Source of the DNA: Orthonyx spaldingii
Taxonomy: Eukaryota > Chordata > Aves > Passeriformes > Orthonychidae
Reading direction: 5' to 3'
DNA length: 64,000 bases
NCBI GenBank assembly: GCA_013397795.1
Contig: VZTJ01000242.1
Coordinates: 929,091 to 993,090, forward strand
A program made the position numbers and the translations under genes. This document shows positions 50,001-62,000 of the stretch, one piece after another. The notes under the pieces are model-generated. The model did no database searches and was not told the origin of the DNA. It saw only the letters and a list, made by a program, of their open reading frames with translations. The stretch's first letter is position 1. Each line of letters starts with the position of its first letter.

Positions 50001-53000
50001 CCTCCACTTCTAGAGGGCAGACTTTGGTCTATTTAGGGGTCTGGTTGACAGAGTTGCTAGGGAGTCAGTCCTTAAGGGCAGGGGAGTCTAGGAGGGCAAG
50101 AAGGAACTGTTGAAGGTGCAGAAGCAGGCTGTCTCTATGTGCTAAATGATGAGCCATCAGGAACACTGGCTTGGCTGCACACAGAGCTTTGGCCAGAAAT
50201 CATGATGAAAAAGTTTGTATCATGTTTGGAAGAAGTGGCAAAGCCACTCAGGAGGACTACAGAGATGTTGTGCTGTTATGCAGGGAGAAAATTAGATGGG
50301 CCAAAGCACAAATAGATTTTAATCTAGCTACTGCCCATAAAAGACAATAAAAATGTTTCTATAAATACATTCACAATTAAATGAGAACTAAGGAGACTCT
50401 CAATCCCTTACTGGATGCAAGGGGAACCATACCAGTAGAGGACAAGAAAAAAGCTGCTCTACTTAAAGCCTTCATTGCCACAGTCTTTAATAAGACTGCT
50501 GATCTGGGAGGCAGACGCAAGAAGCTGAATGAAGCCTCCACAATACAGGAGGAAAATGATATGCTGCTTAGACACCCGCAAGTGCATGGTGGTGGGTGGG
50601 ATCCACTGAAGGCTACTGAGGGAGTGGCTGCAGATGGGTGTTGAAAAATTCACCCTGAAACAGTTTTTGATTGCGAAATGGAGCTTTTCCATTTGCTACT
50701 AGCAAGTAGAGGCAAGAAAGAACCAAGAGGCAAGCCAAGCAGGCAGAGAGTGGCTCTGCCTGAGTGCTTCAACTTTTTTTAAAGAGCCTGAGGTAACCAC
50801 CAGCCCCAACCCCTCCATTCTGTTTTCCAGTTGCAGGAAAAGAGGAACAATTTTGGGCATATCCAGATAGATATGGAATACAATAACGTTTTAAGGTACC
50901 CAGTGCAGTGTTGATCTGCTGGAGCGTCAGAAGGCTCTGCAGAGGAATCTGGACAGGCTGTATGAGTGGGCAGAGGACAATTGTATGAAGTTCAACATAG
51001 CCAAGGGCTGGGTCCTGTCGTTGGGACACAACAACCCGTGCAGTCTTACAGGCTTGGAGAAGAGTGGCTGGAAAGATGCGCAGTGGGAAGTTATCGTGGC
51101 ATCATAGAACAGCTTGGGTTGGAAGGGACCTTCAAGATCATCTGTTCCACTTCTGCTGCCATGGGCAAGAACACCTTCCAACCTTACAGGTTGCTCAAAT
51201 CCCCATTCAGCTTGACCTGGGACACTGCTAGGTATTGGGCATCCACAAGTCCCTTTACCATTGCCTCAAAGTAAAGAATTTGTTTAATATCTAATCTAAA
51301 CCACCCTTCTTCAGTTTAATGCCACTCTCCTTTGTCTTGTCACTCCATGCTCATGTAAAATTCCCTTTCCATCGCCCTTGCTGGCACACTTCAAGTACTG
51401 TAATGCTGCTCTAAAGTGTCCCGGGAGTCTGATTTACAACCCCAACTCCCTCAGCCTGTTTTCATAGCAGAGGTGATCCCTCTCTGTGTAGTGGCTTCCT
51501 CTGAACTCACTTCAATTAGTTGGAATCCTTCTTGTGCTGGGACCTCAGAGCTGGATGCAGTGTTCCAGGTGGGGTCTCACCAGAGCAGAGCAGAGGGGCA
51601 GAATCCCCTCCCTGGCCCTGCTGTCCACGCTGCTTTGGATGCAGCCCAGGACACGTTTGGCTTTCTGGGCTGGGAGTGCTCATGGCTGGGTCATGTCCAG
51701 CCTCTCACCCACCAGCACTCCCAAGGCCTTCTCACAGGGCTGCTCTGAAACTGTTCATCCCCAGCCTGTGCTGATACCAGGGGTTGCCATAGGCCAAGTG
51801 GAGGACCTTGCACTTGGCCTTGTTGAACTTCATGACGTTTTCATGGCCACACTTCTTCAGTTTGCCCAGGTCACTGTGGATAACACCTGTTGTTCTGGTG
51901 TGGATTTGGGGGTGTTGGTTGACAGTTGGCTGGACGTGAACCATCGAGTGCCCAGGTGGCCAATGACATCCTGGCCTGTATCAACTCTAGTGTGGCCAGC
52001 AGGACCAGGGCAGGGAATGTCCCCCTGTACTTGACACTAGTGAGGCCACACCTCAAGTTCTGTGTCAGTTTTGTGCCCCCTTACTACAAGAAGGACATTC
52101 AGGTGCTAGAACTTGTCCGGAGAAGGACAGTTGAGCTGGAGAAGGGCCTAGAGATTTAAATCCTATGAGGAGCAGGCAGGTTGTTTATCCTGCAGAAAAG
52201 GAGGCTCAGGGGTGACTCTCTACAACTGCCTGAAGGGGGTTGTAGCAAGGTGGGTCTCTTTTCCTCAAGCTGTGCCAGGGGAGGTTTAGACTGGATATTA
52301 GGAATCATTTCTTCACCAGGAGGGGTTATCAAGCATTGCAATAGGCTCCCCAGGGAAGTGATTGAATCATCATCTGTGGTGTGTGTTTAAAAGATGTGTA
52401 GACGTGGTGCTTAAGGGACATGTGCTTAAGTCCACTGTGGTGGACTTGGCAGTCCTGGGTATATGTTAGATCTTGATGATCTTAAGGGTCTTTTAATTGA
52501 AATGATTCTGTGAGTCTGTGTAAACAGACTAAGCGTTGAAGTGATTTGCTCAGGTTTATGCAGTAGTTCAGTGACAGCTGAGATTATAGTCTTTCTTCAC
52601 ACGTGGTATTAAGTTTTGCATTCTCTGTGTTCCCTCTGTAAATCTGTTGAGCTGTACTCTGAGATCTGATAGGGGTACTCAGGTAATTTCCTTGTGTTCT
52701 GCATTCTGCAATTACAACTCCTTTAATTAGGTTTGTATTTGGGGGTTTGAAGACGTGATTGTTGTTGCACCCATCTCTCTTAAAAAGATGATATTTATGT
52801 TATTATTTTACTTCCTACGGTAAATTGTTTTCTTTGTTATAGATATTGATATTCTTTTTTTACAAAATTGTGTCTGTGTATTAAGGGAGAAACTCATTCG
52901 CCTTCAGCATGAGAACAAGATGTTAAAATTGAACCAAGAGGGGTCTGACAATGAGAAGATTGCCTTGTTGCAGAGCCTTCTTGATGATGCAAACTTACGG

Positions 53001-56000
53001 AAGAATGAACTGGAGACAGAAAACAGGTAAGAAATTTTGTTCTCTGTTTCAGTTGTCTTTCCTACAGGCGTCCTCAGGACAAGAAAGATGGATTTAATGG
53101 AGTCAGTCCTATGAAAGGCCACAAGGATGTGATTACAGGAGTTCGGTGTCTTTTGTATGAGTAAAGTCTGAGGGATAGAGACTATGTAGCCTGGAAAAGA
53201 GAAGGTCTATGTTAGATCTTATCAAAGTATCTTATCAAAGTGTCTGATGGGAGGGTCTAAAGGAGATGGAGCTAGACTCTTGTCAATACTCAGTAACAGG
53301 GCAAGAGGTAGTGAGCAGAGCTTAAAACACGTTTTATCTACAAGTAAGAACATACTTTTTGTTTTCACTGTGAGGGTTGCTGAACACTCTGGAATATGTT
53401 CCCCAGAGAGGTTGTCCCATCCTTGTAGATATTTAAAACCCAACAGGACACGTTCTTGGGCAACCTACTGTAGCTGACCCTGCTGAATTGACCCAATCAG
53501 CATACAGACATCTGTGGGACCAGACAGAGTGCATCTGAGCTTGCCACAGTATTTGGCTGATAGTGATGTGAGACTGCTTTCTATGTAAGCTTCGAATCTG
53601 TTCTTTATCTAATCTTCCCCTATCTTCCCCTTCGACTGGGGGAGGTGCCTGCAGCCTGAAAAAAGGTAAGTACTGCACTTGCCTTCAAGGACAAGAAAAA
53701 GCGCATGAGGAACTACAGAGACTGGTCAGCCACAGCTCGCTTTCTGGAAATTTCACAAAGCAAGTCCGTCTGAAATCTATTTCCAGCCACATGAGGGACA
53801 GGAAAGTAATTGGGAAATGTCAAGATGAATTTATTCAGAGCAAATCATGCCTAACTAATCCAGTTGTCTTGACAATGAGAGGACATGTGAAGGGTGAAAC
53901 AGAGGATGGTACTCAGCTTCAGCAAAGCCTTTGATAAAGTGTCCCATGGTATCCTTATGTTCAGAGTGGTTAGATCTAAACTAAATAAGTGGAGAGTAAA
54001 GTGAGCAAAAAAGAATTGATTGGACAGCTGATCCTAATGTAGTGTTGTCAGTGAAATGAAACCCAACTGGCAACCAATTCCTCAGTCATCAGTACCAGAG
54101 CACTGTTCATCACTTTTATTAACAACTTCACTGATAAGAGGAATTACACTCTCAGCAGGTTTGAGAATGTACCACTTTGGGATGTCCTGAAAGGGAAAAC
54201 TGTTATTCAGAGGAGCTCAACAGTCCAGAGGAATGAACCGATGGGAGCCCTGTCCCTGGCTGTGGAGCAGCTCTGCTGCAAAAGCCCTGGGTTCCTCGCA
54301 GGGGCAAAGGAGGATGTGTTACCTGGGGACCTTGCAGCTGACTGTGGTCTGGACTGTCCTTACTGAGGTGCAGTCAGTCAGTCTGGGAAGATGATTGTTC
54401 ACCTCTCATCAGTAGTTATGATATCAGATCTGGACAGAACATGTAATTTTGGATTCCCCAGTACCAGAGAAATATGTATGTGTAGAACTGCAGCAGAATA
54501 CTGCTAAGGTGAGAGACCCTGGAATGTGATAGGTGGCATAAAACTGAGAACTGCATTGGTCCAGGCCAAAGAAAAGGTGCCATAAAGGAGATTGTACTGT
54601 GATCTGCATCTGCCTGATGGAAAGGTAGCAAGAAGACAGATTTGGGCTGTTCTCAAGAGATTATTAGTGGAAGGACAAGAGGCAACAGACAAAATACGGA
54701 GTTTGGGTCTGAACTCTAGAAGAGAAGCCCAAAGAGACTGTTAGACCTCTGTCCTTCAAGGTGTCCAAACCTGATACTGGATGTGGTTCCCAGCAGTCTG
54801 CTGTAAGTGCACGTGCTTTAAGGAGGAGTTTTGATCTAGGCAACCTGTGGACATGCCTTCCAACCTATAGGTTTATAGGATCTGAAACAGTGTAAAAGCC
54901 TAAGTTAGCAGCTCTTGCACAGTAAAGCTGTTAAAAGCTCTTATTTCATGTATGTAGAACTGATTCCTGCGTGCATTTATGTTGTCTTTGAAGAGTATGA
55001 GAATGTTCTGGATGAACATCTGGATGTTATAATCTCTGGAACTGCTGTAAGCTCTAACTACTGCTGTAAATTTTTTGTGAGTAATTTACAGTATAGCATT
55101 CTTTGTGTAGATGATCTGAAGACACTGGACATTAAAAATCTGAGATTTCCTCTTGCAGTTTGGTTTTTTTTTTCTGAAGAACAAATATTCTCTCTTTTCT
55201 AGATTGGTAAATCAGAGACTTCTGGAAGTACAGTCCCAGGTTGAAGAACTACAAAAATCTTTGCAGGATCAAGGTTCAAAAGCTGAAGATGTAAGTAGAA
55301 ATGTACATCAAACTTACATTCGAGTAGTACCATTTTTGAAACTTTCACCTTTTTGTAAAAAAAAAAAAAAGTAAAAGAAATATACAAACTGAGATTTCTA
55401 ATAGTTTTATATATTTACTTGTATGGTCTTAGCAATAAATTGTGCTTCTCTAAACTAGGATATAAGACAATTGTCTAGAACAGAAAACCATCCTATGTAG
55501 AGAAGATGTCAAATATGTTTTATTTGAATTATTGTGTCTGTTACAATAGAAAACTCAGCACTAAATTTATTTAATTAGAATAGAGAATTTTGTGAGGAAT
55601 TGAGGAAATGTTGATTCTTCATGAATAAAACATTTGAAGTTGTTTTTGGTTTAGTTTTCTTAATGAAAGTTAAGGCCTTTCCAGCCACTGGAAGGTCTGT
55701 AATTATTCATGTAAATGTATCTCAGAATGAAAAAAGCCAGGCAGACCAAAACTAAAGTCAAATAATTAGGCCCTTAACATAATACCGTGCTTCTGTTTCT
55801 GTATACAGAGTTAACTTTATTTTAAATGTAAGAATACACATTGTAGCTGAGTTAGTGTGGAAAACAACTTTCAGTCTTCCACTCAAAAATTGTTTATTAT
55901 CTCTTGTATTTCAAAAAAGAAGCTCTAGAACTTTCTTGAAAGCAGTGATTTGTTGGACTGTACATGCATAGTGTATGCTTACAATCTCAGTGTATTGTGT

Positions 56001-59000
56001 TGCTAATTGGGAACAAATTGTAATGTATTGCTTTCTATTTTTGTGGGTTTGTTTTAAATAATTTCTATAAAATAGTGAAAGTTTTTTACTAGCTGCTTAT
56101 GTTCATTTAAGAGTGTGTTAAATTTAGTTTATCCTTTTAATTTTCAGAATAAACTATATGAATGTAAAATACCTAGTTGATTTCCAACAAGATTATTTTC
56201 CCAAGTAACTTAGAATGTGTTTCAGAATGCATGTTAAAATAGGTCTATTCTGAGATGTTCTTTGTTGTTTAGATTATTGGCCAAAATCTTTTCAGGGTGA
56301 ACAAGAATATGAAATAATTATTCTCAGATATTGAGTATTGTAAATGATTCTGGTTTAACTGTATTCAGCTTTATTTACTGCATTTTAAATTGTGTCCCTT
56401 TTGAGGCTCTGGTTGAGGCAGTAATGTAGGGTGTGTCTGCACTCATGGCTTCTGTGTAGGTCTGGGCATAGCAGTGGTGATTTATAGACACTGATCCCAT
56501 GAGATTGCTGAGTCCAGTGTGCAGGATTCCATTTACTCTTAAGGAAACAAAAGAGTGAGTGTAGACTCAGGGAAGTGGTGAGGATGCAACATCCTCTGAC
56601 GTTGTGGTCTCCTCATGCATTCTCCCTGACAGAACAGAGCAAACCTCAGAAGTTAAACCCAGCTGCTCAAGTAGATTGAAGTTGTACTGAGAGTACCTGA
56701 GTTATCTGTTGGATATCCATACAAAGAGAGTGATTCTTCAGAAACAGAAGAAAAAGTGATAGGAGATACATCATTTTCAGCTCATTTCCTCTGTTTTTTG
56801 CTGTTTTTCTTGAACAAGGCACTGAAATTCATGTTTTTACATACTTATACTGTAAATGTGCTCAATTCAGAAAATTGACACTCCATTTTAGTTCAGTTGA
56901 GAAATGTATGATGAAAGCTCAGGTTTGTTTTTTGTTGGGCTTTTTGATTTTTGGGTTGGTTTTTTTTTGTTGGTTGGTTGATGGGTTGGTTTTGTTGTTG
57001 TTATGGTTTGAGTTTTGTTTGTTTTGTGGTTTTCTGTTTGGGTTTTTTTGTTTGGTTTGGTTTTTTTGGTTTTTTTTCTTTTAAGTTTCGTTTGGTTTTA
57101 AAGCTGAAGTTATTTTTAGACGTGCCAAAAAAGACAAAGAGGTACTGCCGTAACCCAGGCAAGTGCCCTTGCAGTGATACATGCTGTGTGCCAAGGTCCA
57201 CATGGGCAAGCAGTTTTGATTTTGTATGGAAGTGCAGTGGAAAGCAGCTGTGTGTCATTGGGCCTGTAATGGGCCCTGACACATTCTGTTGGGATGCATG
57301 GTTAGTCCATCCTGGGTGTTACCTTGCTAGCCAGGCAAAGGCCTCCTTATCCCATCTTTCAGACTACAGAATCAACTCAGATGTGTCTGGTGTGCTCAGA
57401 ATAGGTTTGATTTATTGTCCTCCAGAATGCAGTAGTCCTGTGGGGCTACTCAACAGTTACCTGAACAGCTTTGACTACATCATTTGCATGTCTCATCACT
57501 GTCTTTTATCATCCTTGTTCTCCTGTTCTCTGCCCTAATCCCTTCCTATATAAACACCCTGCCTTTAGTTACTTCTGGCCCACTTGTTAAATCCATCCCA
57601 CACCTAATATTTTTCATAATGTAACATATGCAGTCTTGGCCTTACACGCTGTTACTGATACAACACCTCCCTAAAAGGTCACCTCTTCAGTTACCTATGA
57701 AGTTCAGCTACTTTGTTCATTTGGTGAGACACTGAAACACGTGCCTAGAGAAACTGTGGATGCCCCATCCATGGAATATTTAAGGCCAGGTTGGACAGGG
57801 CTCTGAGCAACCTGATCTAGTTGAAGATGTCCCTGCTTGTTGCAGGTGGTTGGACTATGTGACCTTTAAAAGTCCCTTCCAACCCAAACCATTCCGTTAT
57901 TACTCTCAGTGTCCTTGAAGTCTGAGCATCCGTTGTGGTGCTGTTTTGTAACTTTCATCGCCTCACAGTGTTACTGGTCTCATCCAGCGGTCTTCTGAAG
58001 CGATGACCCGTAGTTTCCCACACCCTGCTAAGTTAGCTTAACCTCAGGCCAGAGCCTAGCCATTCTGCCTGTAACCTTAACATGTAAAACAAAACCAAAT
58101 TTTGCCCTGAAAAAGGGGACAGATGTGTTCCTTTGGCTTGTTTAAGCATGAAAGAAACTTCAAGCAAAAAGATTTTTATTTCTATAGTTTTTAGGAGGCT
58201 CATCTTCCTATGAGAGAACAGCTATTATAGTCATTACATTTTAGATTTGTATATGGATCTTTAAAGCTTTCTGATACTGCCAAAATCCCAGAAGTAATGC
58301 TTGCCAGTTTTTCGAGTGATCTGTTTGAATTTATCTGCCAAGTATATACAGGATCTTTGGGTGCCTAAAATGGCACATGGAGTGTTTTAGTCTTCTTCCT
58401 AATCATGTGTGTTAGGTAAATTAATGTGGGTAGACTCAGTTCTGCTACTTTTAATTGTTTGTGCTGTTTATCACAATTAGTTTCTTGCTTGTGAGAACAT
58501 GATCTGTCTAGATGGGAGAGGTGTTACTCCCTCAACAGTGCAGGTACTAGGTAAATAATACACCAGTGGAATCAGTGTTGACTAGTAGTTGTGTCGACTA
58601 GTTGTTAACTAGTAGTTCAAGATAAACCCAATAGTGCAATACAAGGATTGCAAAATAAAAGCCGAGTTCAGTTTTGGTTTTCTTACCTTAGGGAAATGGA
58701 CACTTCTTCCAACTTTTTCCCTTTCTTATTCCAGCCAGCTGGTAGTCCCCTAAATGATCGGCTATAAGTGATGGGGACAGTTCAAATGATTTGTGACTGA
58801 TAAAGATGCATACAAATATTTTTTGTTGCAGAAAAGATGGTGTTGCTGTAGTTGTTCAAAGGACTGGAAAAGAAAAAAACCAAATGGTCAAAACCTGCAG
58901 ATGCTTAGCTGCTGCAAATTTCTGACTGTGAAGGCAATAGAGCCATGTTGATCTGTTTTTAGGGCTCCCCAGCTTTCTTGTCATGCGATAAGAAAACCTC

Positions 59001-62000
59001 TTTTGAAATAATGAAAACTATGCTCCAGGAATGTGATCAAAGACAATATTTCAAAGTATAACCAAACTAAAAAGGTTTTTGAGTGCACACAGCTATTTTT
59101 TCTGTTAGCAAGATGTCTAAACCTTTGTTGAAAGAACATTGGAGAAAAAACAATGAAGTAATTTCGTTGGTGATTTTATCATATATTATATATAGTGTTT
59201 TGGGCCATCAGTCCAAACATGCTTAACCTCCCATGTGATTAACACTGGATAACTACAAACCAAAAAGGCAGTTGCAGATTTAAACCTTCTACATTTGCTT
59301 TGTATTCAATCAGTGTGGCAATAACATAATTCAGCATCACACCACAAAAACACCTGCATCTCTTAATTCTGATTGTAGCCCAACAGACTGACTATTTTTC
59401 TCCATTTTGTTAGTTGTATGATTTTGTTTTAAAATGACTTTCCAAAATAGCAGTTGCTGTCCTTTGGAATTCTGATTTAAACACAATAATTTGTAAATGT
59501 GCTTCTTTATTATTTTTATATTTTTGGGTTTAGTGATATGTTTTAGAAAATGTTACGAGATGCAATTGCTCATGAGAAAAAGGAAAAAATTGCACATGCG
59601 TGAAAAATACATAGCTTTAACTTTTTCTGTTCATGACTTTCTAAATAGTTTCTTCTGTTGGCTGCTGTTTTGCTTTATACTAATGTCATCTCTGTTTCTT
59701 GGCATGGGCTTCTGCTCAAGGCTATTGTGAGTATGGCTTTCTATTTACTTAACACTACTTTCAGTTCATAGACATTTATTGAGTTTGGGTTTTTTCTTTT
59801 TGGAAGATACTCACTGTGTATGAAGTGAGTTTTAAATTTAAAAATCACTTCAAAGTTTTTATTCAAAGAGCTTATCTAAATGTGATTTAACCAGAAAGTG
59901 GAACACTGTAAGTTGTACGGTGATTTTTATGTGTCTATAGTCAATAAAGATAAGAAACACGAAAAGGTGACATTTTTGCTGTACTCCAGTTAGAAATACT
60001 CTACTCCTTCTAGTTGCTGCGGGGATGGGAATTTACTTCAACTAATTTGCCACGTCTTCATGCAAGTTGCAATGCAATATTGGTAGGACAGCTCTTCTTG
60101 CAAATTTTGCTGCACTTTCCAATACAAAGTACTGAACAAATTAAAACAACTGCCATAAAATTCTGTCATTTATGGATCTTGCTTTTATTGATCTAGTTCC
60201 TGGGAAAATATTTGTTAAGTTCTAAGGGGTTCTAATTTTACTAAAGTCACACAGCTGTGAAGAGAAAGGTTGCTATCACAGAGGCTTTACAGTTATGATC
60301 TAAATCTGAAGTAAAAAAGTTGGGGTTTGGTTAGAATGTTAAAATTGCATGTTTTAAAATAATTTTTTAAATATGTTAAAGCTTCACAATATATTAAAAT
60401 AAAACATCTAACTTTCTATTTTAGTCAGTTCTTCTGAAAAAGAAACTTGAAGAACATCTGTAAGTATTTTTGTTTGCCTACTTTGTTTGCAGTTTGAAAT
60501 TACATGTTTTCCATATGGTGAGGAAGGCAGACAGTCATTAATCATGCATCTGGGAAATATACAACTAAGAGAGATTAGATAGCTGTTCAGATTCTATTTT
60601 TATCCCATAGAAAACCATTGTGAAAGTAAGATTGATGAGGGAACCATCATTTTCTATTGGGTAGAAAACTTTGTTTAACGTTGTGTAGATCTTTGCTCAA
60701 GAGGACTAAGTAATTTTTTTCTGAGGAAGGCATGTTAATATAAACAAAATTAATATATTTACTTTTTAGTATACATTATGGCATAGAAGGTTATACTTTA
60801 GGAAGTGCTATCATTTTATTGTGCCATTTTTGGACAAGTTTTACTTCCCTAAAAGAGTATTTGCTTTTTGACTGGCTTGCAAAAACAGGTTTCTGTTGCC
60901 TTTGGGTTTAACCATTCTTTCTCAATGTAATACCAGTTAGGAGTATTCATTTTAGGCCCTCATTGTGCAATTAACTCTAAGTTCTAAATTACGTACAGTT
61001 ACTAACAAAGAAACCATTACTGCTGCAGTTCTCATATAGAATGATGTTTCTCATCTTATGTAACAAATATTTCTGCAGTGATATTGTCACTTGTCCTCGT
61101 GCCCCACAGAAAAAAGTCAGTCATGCCCTTAGAAATAATCTCTCTCTGAGGATTTTCTGTACTGCTTAGTGCTCATTTCAAGCACAGTAATACTATTGGG
61201 GAAACAATATGTGCTTTTGTCATTTGTAACAGTGAGAAGCTCCATGAAGCTAACAATGAGCTACAGAAGAAACGAGCTATTATTGAAGACTTGGAACCAA
61301 GATGCAACAACAGTTGTGAGTTACCTGTACAGTCCATTTCTTTTCTTTATAAATTATTTCATGTGCAGCATCTTTAATTATAATACCTAAAGGAGATGTC
61401 AGGTAAGCAAAATGTAAATTTTTAATGGAAATTACATCTATGTTGTTAATTTCTCTGGAAACTGTGATGACCAAAGAGATGCTTTTAATACTTGAAATGC
61501 ATGGGAACACATTCTAGAAGCCACTGTTTCATAGAATCATAGAATGCTAAGAGTTTAGAATGAACCTTAAAGATCATGTAGTCCCAAACCCCAGTGACAA
61601 TGGCCATAGAAATACCAGCTCACTGCCACACCTGCCATTGAACCTCAGCTGTCCAGAACAGTCATGGCTTGTAAGACTTTAATTTAGAAGATCCTTGCTG
61701 CTGTCACTGGCTTATTTTACTTCCAGTGTATATTCCTTCAATGTGTTTTCAAAAATGTATTGTAATTTGAGCGAACTTTCAGTTGCAGGTCAAAGAGAAT
61801 GTAAGATATGTATCATACCACTCAGAGGGTATGCAGAATCCAGCATCTAGTTGGTTTTTAGCACATTATTGCTACATTTTTTCCAGAGAAGTAATGAGGG
61901 AGGTAGTCTGTTTTTTTTAAAAGACTAGTTATTATAGAACAAGGCAAATGATTGTAACCAATGGCAGCTTTTCTGATTTGCGGTAAAATTACTTTATTCA

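Larger units (their letters stand above)
49056..52885 (+). other. HOOK3: HOOK3 intron 14 (3.8 kb), mostly CR1
   Basis: GTAAGC to ATTAAG. About 3.2 kb of it is CR1: sense pieces at 49085-49610, 49611-50660 and 50895-52525, the last split by an antisense CR1 at 51099-51900. The first begins only ~30 bp after the donor. Roughly 0.6 kb is left as unique intron. Confidence 0.93.
53027..55202 (+). other. HOOK3: HOOK3 intron 15 (2.2 kb), mostly CR1
   Basis: GTAAGA to TTTCTAG. Sense CR1 sequence covers about 53078-53500 and 53600-54890. Only the last 300 bp, ending in a T-run before exon 16, look free of repeats. Confidence 0.9.
55291..60424 (+). other. HOOK3: HOOK3 intron 16 (5.1 kb)
   Basis: GTAAGT to TTTTAG. 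Contains an A-run (55361-55373), a G/T-rich tract (56930-57090) and a short sense CR1 3' end (57725-57905). The segment 57110-57540 is less AT-rich and unassigned. The rest (55380-56920, 57910-60424) is plain AT-rich sequence. Confidence 0.92.

Noticed and set aside
51534..52034. 166-codon open frame on the + strand
   Set aside because: It runs through an antisense CR1 and into the sense CR1 it interrupted. Both parts are repeat sequence, so it is not a host gene.
56951..57538. 195-codon open frame, the longest in the window
   Set aside because: It starts inside the G/T-rich tract, which encodes mostly Trp, Phe, Gly and Leu, and then continues into unassigned sequence without any domain or splice context.
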